Part shown: piece after piece, positions 56,420 to 64,000 of the stretch | Numbering within the stretch: position 1 is the stretch's first letter | Layout of the letters: the number at the start of each line of letters is the position of its first letter | Assembly: GCF_030052815.1 (NCBI RefSeq) | Contig: NC_079509.1 | Span: forward strand, 47,032,313 to 47,096,312 | DNA length: 64,000 nt | Direction: 5' to 3' | DNA from: Hevea brasiliensis | Taxonomy: Eukaryota > Streptophyta > Magnoliopsida > Malpighiales > Euphorbiaceae | The notes under the pieces: model-generated | The model's database searches: none | What the model saw: the letters and a program-made list of their open reading frames with translations, nothing else | Told to the model about the DNA's origin: nothing | Made by a program: the position numbers and the translations under genes

Positions 56420-57748
56420 TGTTGTCCCAAGATACTCCAAGAGGGGGATGAATTAGACTTTACCAATTTTTCAGCCCTTACTTGTAGCCTAATAAAAAAT
56501 TATGGCTTTGTTCAATTAGGTGCTCCTTTATATATAGTGAAAGTGATATGTATTTCAAGAATGTGTCCCTAAATTGCAATTTGAGCCTCAATCAATATTT
56601 ATAGCAATTTTTAACATAACATGCATAGAATTTAAATTACACAAAAGTAAAGATATTAAGGTTAGAGAAATCAAACACAATGATTTTTATAGTGGTTCGG
56701 TTTAACTAGCCTATATCCACTCTCTCAAAGAGCCCTCTTTGAGTCTTCTCTCCACTATTTGCGCTTTTAAAGGAAAGAGACCAAAAGCCCTTTACAACTT
56801 TTTTAACACCAAGCTTTTACCAAGGTAGCTTGAACCTTTGACAAGTGCTATCTCAAGCACTCACACTCTCAAGGTTTAATAGGTGCTTGTACAACCTCTC
56901 TTAAATGCAATTTAATATTTTAACACTCACTCTCACTCAATACAAATCAAACTATAAAGAAGAGATGAGTTGATTTGCCAATGGTAGCTCAAATACTTTA
57001 TATCTCTTGAATGAAAGTAATAAATGAAAAATCAAGATTGGAGTAAAATTATAGGCTTTCATCAAGTGTAAAATGAAGTAAAAAAGGTGTATTTATAGTC
57101 CCAAATCATTTTAAACTATTTGAAACCTTTTTGGAACGTTATACACTCTATTCTAGGCAAAATAGCCGTTATTTTGTCTTTTTGTATGAAGTTGAGCAAC
57201 TCTGATCATTTAGCAAACTAATAAAATTTTTGGGGACAGTAGTAAACTAGTTAGAAAACTAATATTTTAGTAAACACATTAGCAAACTAATATTTTAGCA
57301 AACAAGTTAGCAAACTAATTTACCATATGCCTGCTTCAAATTGTAATCTTTAAAAATCTAATTTAGACCTTAAAAAAAATATACATTCCAATAGCAATAT
57401 CCAAGGTTATGATCAGAGAAAATTTTATAAAATAATTAAAAAAAAAATTAATTTTTGAGCTCCAATTGACTAAAACTTTCATTTATTCTTTTTACATAGG
57501 TCCTAAGACTCAATTCCTAACTTTGACTTTCATACCTTTATTTTGAGTCTTAGCTTTCATAATCTTGTTCTTTCTCAACTTGGATTCATCTTGAGATGCC
57601 TTTGAATGCTCTTCCTCCTTAGATGCAACCTCAAAGATTGAGTAAGAGAAAAAAATATACACATCACTTAAAGTTGAGTTAGATAGATTCTAGTTGAGTT
57701 TTGTTATTATCAAAATCAATGCTCATTTTGATCTACACGGGGTCAACA
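56420..57748 (-). repeat. 3' LTR of copia-2
   Basis: 1,329 bp; on the coding strand TGTTGACC...GGGACAACA. It shares with the copia-1 LTRs the blocks tcccaaNatNctccaagagggggatgaatt, tatagtggttcgg and ccactctctcaaagagccc, but is otherwise diverged. Confidence 0.9.
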
Positions 57749-58285
57749 ATCTCCCCCTTTTTAATGATGACAAAACTCAATTGAATCATCAATCAAGAAT
57801 AAATAAAAGTGTGCGTAAGTTTATGTATAACCAAGCATATTAGTATGCGAAAACTACTCCCCCTAAATGTATGCACACAAATTTAAAAAGTAAAAGTATT
57901 AATAGCTATACAAAACTTCCGCTGAATTTATGCTACAAGAAATATTCATGAGATATCCACAGTTTCAATATGCAAAAAGTTAAACTTAATAGTTTGCACA
58001 CATAAGCCACAATAGTTTGCATACACACTTCTAAAACATAAGCATACATCCATTTTCAAAATATAAAGCACACATCCATTCTCCACACATCCATTCTCCC
58101 AAAAACAAAAGCACACATCCATTCTCCCCCTTTTTGTCATCATCCAAAAAGAAAATAGGAGATATTAATCCAAAAAGAACCAAGTAAGCACAAATTGAAA
58201 ATCAATAAGGTAAACAGTAGCAAACTGAAAAACCATTCAACAATAGTAGTAAACATATTAGTAAACTAAAAAAGCAGATCATTTT
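57749..58285 (-). other. Purine tract and spacer of copia-2
   Basis: The purine tract AAAAAGGGGGAGATTG (coding strand) abuts the LTR. Then about 520 bp without a gene, containing short tandem phrases cacacatccattctcc (58065-58130) repeated three to four times. Confidence 0.7.
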
Positions 58286-60026
58286 CTAAACATTAAGCCT
58301 TTTGCTCCTTAGAATAGCTTTGGAAGGCACCATCTTCTTCTTGGAGAGTTTAGCAGTAGGTGGCTGAGAAACTTGGTCAGCCAAAGGCTCATGCTCCTAT
58401 GACGCATCCTAATTAGATGGGCTTTGAAGGGCAGCAACTAGAGTCTGATATGGATTGGACACTGTAGACTTGACTCTTTTCTTGCTGTTCTTAGCCTGAG
58501 AAGCTTCAGCTGCAGAAGGTTTAGGTGGAGCACTCTCTTGCTGATCCTTTAGAGAGTCTTCCTTCTTCTGTGTAGACTCAACTATAGGTTCTACAATTTT
58601 TTCACTCTCAATTTCAACAGTAGGCTCAACTGAAGGTTCTAAAATTTGTTCACTGTCATGCTCAACAGTAGGCTCAACTGCAGATTCTAAAATCTATTCC
58701 TTTTCATGCTCTAAGGTAGCAGTAGACTCACTAAGCCCAGTACCTCCACACCCAACATTACCATGATAAAAAACATGATCATCATGAGTAGAAGGGTCAC
58801 CTGTAGGTACATCAGTCTCAACTCTGGTTGCAAAATCAGTTTCCTGTGCCTGCTTAAGATCTGCAATCTGTTTCTTTAACTCCTTATTTTGAGTAAGTAA
58901 ATGACTTACTTTGTAATCAACAATATCCACAAATTTTCTCAGAAGTTCAATAGACTGATTTGATGTACTGAATTTCTCATTAATAAATGTTCTTAGCCCT
59001 TGAAGCTCACTCATAATCTCACTTTGGGAATCTGAATCAACTTTAGCTTTAGAAGATTTACCTTTTTCAAAACGTTTCTTTCTTCCATCAGTATCAGCAT
59101 GAATTTCTCTAAGCACAATTAAATATGCCCTAGAACTCTCCTTAGAGACATTTATATCCAACTCTCTAAACAAGGCAGTTAAGAGGTGTGCATAGGGTAA
59201 TTTACCAATCCCATAAGCTTTACACATTCTTGAAAATCAGATATGCCAAATTCATTCTTACTCTGTTAACAATATGCCACATGATGCACATATCCAAATA
59301 ACTCAAATATCCATAGTTGCCAGATTTAGGAAAAAATATATAATTCACCATACTGTGAATAATCTTAATGTGCTGAAAGGCTTTAGTGCTAGTGGATTTT
59401 TCACTAGTGGTAGTGTTGGCAGGAAAAAACTTCACTTTCAAATTCAGTCAAATTAAAACCTGGAACTTTAGCAACATTTCTATGAGCAGAGATTGTATTT
59501 TCATCATTCGACAATTTTAAGGCTTTAGCAATCAACTCAATAGAAATGTCATATGCTCTATCATTCAAAGAAACCTTAAATTTGTCTTCTTCATCAACTA
59601 CTTTTAAAGTTCTATAGAATTCTTGGATTAGTCTAGGGTAGTAAACATCAGTGCATTCACAAACATTCAGCCATTCTTGAAATTCAAAGAGTTCCTTAAA
59701 TTGAAAATCAACCTGATCAAAATTGTCCCATTTAATGAACTTATAGTTTAGAAGTGCTTTGTCAACAACAAAGCCCGATGATTTTGAAGCACCCTTTTCG
59801 CACTGAATGTCAATCCCACGAACTTTCCTTCCCTTTTTCTTTTCTGGTGTTGTCACCACAGGTTCAACTTCCTCACATGGGTCAGAGGATACACTGTTGG
59901 ACTCAGTTTCTAGTGTTTTCCTCTTTTCTTTCAATTTCTTCTTTAATGTGGCAACAGGGAGTTCTTCAGATGAAGAAGAAGACGGCGAGGTGCAGCAGCA
60001 GGGGTTTTTCGTTTGGTGCGAGCCAT
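58286..60026 (-). pseudogene. Accessory gene of copia-2 (homologue of the copia-1 env-position gene), broken
   Basis: Starts MARTKRKTPAAAPR (ATG at 60026), shifts near 59980 into SSSEELPVATLKKKLKEKRK, and continues through the globular region: FKELFEFQEWLNVCECTDVY, LIQEFYRTLKVVDEEDKFKV, IELIAKALKLSNDENTIS; after a shift near 59430, FQHIKIIHSMVNYIFFPKSG, LDMCIMWHIVNRVRMNLAYL; after another shift, KLPYAHLLTALFRELDINVS. These align with the copia-1 protein block by block. Downstream, Glu/Pro-rich repeats of a VEPTVE-SE-ILEP type (about 58560-58730) replace the Glu/Lys tract, and the end AILRSKRLNV mirrors RRSSRLKG. At least three shifts and several stops. The globular domain is better conserved than the flanks. 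Confidence 0.8.
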
Positions 60027-60324
60027 AGATGGTGAACCAGAGGAGATGAAGAATTGGGAATTTAAAATGGGTTCTAGCGCAGTGAGGAATGAATGAGGGA
60101 TTAGAGTTTTAAGTGATGATTAGAGAGTGAGATAGGCGTTTTGATGAAAATGGGTCAGTGTTAATGAAAAAAATTGGTAAGAGTAGTACCATGAATTAAT
60201 GCAGAGGAGAGAGAGAGAGAAAAAAAAATAGAGTGTTGATAGGTAAAGGTTTCGTGTAGTAGTTGGTAAGATTGATTTTTCTTGAGTCCCGCGCTTTTCC
60301 TTTTCTAATTTGTTTTATTTGAAT

Positions 60325-60411
<87 letters not shown>

Positions 60412-60700
60412 GACACAGCGAAGAAAATGTGAATAGGTAAGTGCATTGATTGGCGCACAGAAAGTTCAAAGCACATTCACTTTTTGGCTTAAAATTTGAA
60501 TAGTATACGATACAGCAAACTAATTTTAGGCATGCAATAGTAGCATACAACTTAGTAAACTAATTTCACGAGTACAAAAATAAGTTAGCTACTGTTATTT
60601 AGAGTTTTCTCAGCAAATTAATATCACAGCAAATTACTCACACAATAGATAATATGTAGATATATTAAATCTATATGAATTGAATTTCAAAGCAAGTGGT
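60027..60700 (-). other. Leader/spacer between pol and accessory gene (copia-2) with (TA)n
   Basis: No gene. Contains a (TA)n microsatellite of about 80 bp (60330-60409). Same position as the 1.16-kb spacer of copia-1, but shorter and without obvious similarity. Confidence 0.6.
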
Positions 60701-63700
60701 TCACTCATGCCAAGTTTCCTTCTAATTTTGCAAAAAGTTTCCTCATTAAGTGGTTTTGTAAAAATATCTGTAAGTTGATTTTCAGAGGTAACAAATTCAA
60801 TTTTGATATCTCCATTTTAAACACTATCTCTAATAAAATGATGTCTGATCTCAATATATTTTGTTCTTGAATGTTGGACTGGATTTTTGATCAAGTTTAT
60901 GGCACTTTTGTTGTCACACCTAATTAGAACAAGATTATATTTTAAACCAAAATCTTCTAATTGTTGTTTCATCCATAAAATTTGAGCAACACAACTACCA
61001 GCAACTATATATTTAGCCTCAGCTGTAGACAGAGCCACTGAAGTTTGTTTCTTACTATGCCAAGAAACTAGTGCAAAACAAGAAATTGACAGGTACCTGA
61101 AATACTTTTTCTATCCAATCTGCTTCCTGCACAATCTGAATCACTATAACCTACAAGATTGAATGATTTACATTTTGGATACCATAAACCAATTGAGTGT
61201 GTGCCAATGAGGTATTTGAAGATTCTTGTAATTGCACTTAGATGGGATTCTTTTGGACATGATTGAAATCTTGCACACAAGCAAAAACTAAAATGTATGT
61301 CTGGTCTAGATGCAGTAAGATACAAAAGAGAGCTAATCATACCTCTATAAAGCTTTGTATCTACTTCTTTACCTTTTTCATCATTGTCTATTTTAATTGT
61401 TGAACTCATAGGAGTGCCCATGCTCTTCAAATCTTCCATTTTAAATTTCTTCAACATATCCTTAGTGTACTTTGATTGATTTATGAAGATGCTATCTTTC
61501 ATTTGCATAATTTGAAGTCCAAGGAAGAATGTGAGCTCCCCCATCACGCTCATCTCAAATTCATTCTATATAATCTTAGAAAATTTCTTGCAAAGAGATT
61601 CTTTAGTAGCACCAAAAATTATATCATCAACATATATTTGCACAATGAGCATATCATTATGATGCTTCTTAACAAAAAATATTATGTCCACTTTGCCTCT
61701 TTGGAAATCATTTTGTAAAAGGAATTTACTAAGCCTTTCATACCATGTTCTAGGAGCTTGTTTTAAACCATATAAAGCTTTAGTAAGTTTATAAACATGA
61801 TTTGGATTCTCATGATTTTCGAAGCCCGAAGGTTGTGCAACATACACTTCCTCATCAATATAACCATTTAAAATTGCACTCTTGACATCCATTTGATAAA
61901 GCATAAATTCCTTGTAACATGCAAAGGCACATAATATTCTATTATCTTCAATTCTAGCAACCGGAGCAAAGGTTTCATCAAAATCAATACCTTCCTCTTG
62001 ATTATAGCCTTGAGCCACTAGTCTAGCTTTTTTTCTAACAACATTGCCTTTTTCATCCATTTTGTTTCTAAAAACCCATTTAGTACCAATAATTGAATGA
62101 TTTTTATGTTTAGGCACCAAATTCCAAACTTTGTTTCTCTCAAATTGATTGAGTTCTTCTTGCATGGCAAGAATCAAACTTTTCATCATTTTGAGCTTCT
62201 TCAAAACATTTTGGTTCAATTTGTGAAACAAACGCAACATTACCAAAATATTTTCTCAATTGTGCTCTAGTCATCATCCATTGAAATGGATCATCAATAA
62301 TGTGTTCTTGGGGATGATTTCTATGGAATCTCCATTCTTTAGGTAAATCTTCATGCTAGGGTTCATTCATATGTAATTCTTCCAAATTTGGCATTTCTTC
62401 ATTAATTTGATTATTGTTGGCATTATGGACATCTATTGTGGTATCTTCTTGAGTTTCTTCATCTTTGTCATCAATTTATTCCATTTCTTGACTTGATTTT
62501 ACATTTTCTTTTCCAAACACCTGCTCATTTTTATCATCAAAAACATCTTTCCTTCTAATAGAAGGGTTAGTCTCATTAAACAAAACATGAATAGTTTTCT
62601 CAATAACTAATGTTCTTCTATTAAACACCCTATATGCTTTACTCTTTGTTGAATACCCAAGAAAGATTCCTTCATCGGATTTAGCATCAAATTTCTTCAA
62701 GTTATCCTTCTTGTTATTTAAGATATAGCAATTACATCAAAATGCTTTGAAATATGAAATATTTGGTTTTCTTCATTTCTAAAGCTCATAGGTGGTCTTT
62801 TTCAAAATTGGTCTAATAAAAATTCTATTCAACACATAGCAAGAAGTATTAATAGCTTCAGTCTAAAAATACTTTGGCAAATTATTTTCATTCAGCATGG
62901 TTCTAGTCATTTCTTGCAAAGTCCTATTTTTTCTTTCTATAACCCCATTTTGTTATGGTGTTCTAGGAGCTGAAAAATTATGGTTGATTCCATGTTTATC
63001 ACAATATTTCTCAAATAAATGATTTTCAAATTTAGTTCCATGATCACTCCTTATAGATGTGATGCAAAAATCTTTTTCATTTTGAACCATTTTACTAAAA
63101 GAGATTAATTTTTCAAAAGTTTCATCTTTATAAGCAAGGAAGAATGTCCATGTATATCTTGAATAGTCATCAACAATAATTAAAGCATATGTCTTCCCAC
63201 CAAGACTAGCAGGAGACACGGGTTCAAACAAATCAAGATGAAGCAATTCTAATGGCCTAGTGGTAGAAACAATATTTTTAGATTTAAAAGATGTTCTAGT
63301 ATGCTTTCCCAGTGCACATGCCTTACATTGTAATTCATTTTCATAGTTAATCTTTGGAAGACCTTTAACAAGTTCTTTCTTGGACAATTTTGAGAGTGTA
63401 TGCATGCTTGCATGTCCTAATCTTCTATGCCATAAATAACTAAAATTATCAAAAGATACTAGACATGTGCCATGATTAGTTTCAAAGTTATTCATGTCAA
63501 GCAATTAAACATTATTAGATCTATTGGCAATAAACAATGTGTCATTATCTAAGTTATTGATTGTACAAAGAGAAGAAGTGACTTTACCTTAAAACCTTTA
63601 TCACAAAATTGGCTTACACTTAGCAAGTTGTATTTCAAACCTTCAACAAGTGACAAATCTTCAATGCAAGGTTTGGTTCTAATTGTGCCATTTCCAATTA

Positions 63701-63858
63701 TTTTTCCTTTTCCTTTATCTCCAAATTTCACATGTCCTCCATCTACCATTGTGATTTTTGAAAACTTGTCCTTTTCACTGGTCATGTGCTTTGAACAACG
63801 ACTATCTACATACTATTTTTCACTTTCCTTCATCCCTTTGAAACAAACCTGAAATTTA
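60701..63858 (-). pseudogene. Copia-2 pol: protease, integrase, reverse transcriptase, RNase H
   Basis: Protease lead YVDSRCSKHMTSEKDK (Gly of DSG is Arg), then YLWHRRLGHASMHTL and CKACALGKHTRTSFKSK; integrase LLHLDLFEPVSP, VDDYSRYTWTF, IRSDHGTKFENH, FSAPRTP then a stop; [37 protein letters not shown] (YVDD kept); RNase [57 protein letters not shown]. Nonsense changes include one after FSKII (near 61574) and one at 60817-60819, plus a frame change near 61068. Many differences hit conserved Gly/Asp residues. Inactive. Confidence 0.88.
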
Positions 63859-63859
63859 A

Positions 63860-64000
63860 TCATTTAGCTTTAGGTACCCAAGCAACTTTGGGTCCTTTGG
63901 GGTTAGTGACTTTAGGTAAGGTTCCCTTTGGCACCCATACCTTCTTTACCTTAAGGAGACCCTTCCTAAGTGCACAAGAACTAATCATATGACCTCTTTT
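63860..64000 (-). pseudogene. Copia-2 gag, C-terminal end (cut by window edge)
   Basis: The frame reads KRGHMISSCALRKG (second half of a nucleocapsid zinc knuckle), then KKVWVPKGTLPKVTNPKGPK and VAWVPKAK before TGA at 63860-63862. It corresponds to the last part of copia-1 gag. The upstream part is outside the window, so its integrity is unknown. Confidence 0.7.

Larger units (their letters stand above)
56420..64000 (-). mobile_element. Second SIRE-like Ty1/copia element (copia-2), runs off the window
   Basis: Same gene order as copia-1 on the minus strand: (beyond window) gag, pol, accessory gene, purine tract, 3' LTR 56420-57748. It is a separate family: the LTR is 1.33 kb and clearly diverged, and the proteins differ throughout. 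Inserted in an Athila-like LTR. Pol and the accessory gene carry many stops, so it looks older than copia-1. The 5' LTR lies outside the window. Confidence 0.9.

Noticed and set aside
1..64000. tRNA or rRNA genes
   Set aside because: No cloverleaf-compatible sequence or rRNA segment was recognised; tRNA-like strings found are primer-binding sites of retroelements.

Overview
The window is nuclear DNA from a flowering plant, most likely a eudicot. It is AT-rich and intron-bearing, with long microsatellites and dense nested plant LTR retrotransposons of SIRE-like copia, Tat-like, Athila-like and Tekay-like gypsy type. CACTA, hAT-like and LINE elements are also present. I cannot name the species from sequence alone. 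There is no sign of an operon, CRISPR array or bacterial gene.

The only host genes I can support are three minus-strand copies of a small secreted EG45-like / plant natriuretic peptide-type gene (expansin domain-1 fold). Copy 1 (4.8-6.5 kb) is a pseudogene. Copy 2 (33.7-35.3 kb) and copy 3 (51.1-51.7 kb) look intact. Each has three exons, with introns at identical positions. The last exon supplies only one residue plus the stop, and the apparent stop at the end of exon 2 lies inside a splice donor. Promoter and 3' flanks are recognisably shared, so this is a tandem duplication later pushed apart by transposons.

Layout: 0.5-2.45 kb, decayed copia integrase split by a hAT-like insertion. 2.7-4.64 kb, LINE with ORF1 but no ORF2. 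4.8-6.47 kb, EG45 pseudogene. 6.49-17.87 kb, complete SIRE-like copia element (TSD AAAAT) placed 20 bp upstream of the pseudogene start codon. 18.1-19.9 kb, CACTA-type non-autonomous element. 21.5-32.5 kb, Tat-like gypsy derivative with near-identical 3-kb LTRs (TSD ATTAT) but most of pol deleted. 33.7-35.3 kb, EG45 copy 2. 36.5-47.1 kb, truncated Athila-like element next to a Tekay-like chromovirus, both full of lesions. 47.1-50.9 kb, an old local duplication flanking a hAT-like MITE. 51.1-51.7 kb, EG45 copy 3. 52.4-55.0 kb, second LINE ORF1 remnant (minus). 55.0-56.4 kb, Athila-like LTR cut by a second SIRE-like copia element that runs off the right edge.

The most unusual items are: (a) an accessory gene in the env position of both SIRE-like elements, with no signal peptide or membrane segment and a strongly charged, nuclear-looking composition; (b) the stop-inside-donor design of the EG45 genes; (c) LTR-tract tandem repeats that encode hairpins in the Tat-like derivative; (d) two LINE copies that carry ORF1 without ORF2. 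All family assignments come from reading motifs by eye; no database search was run.
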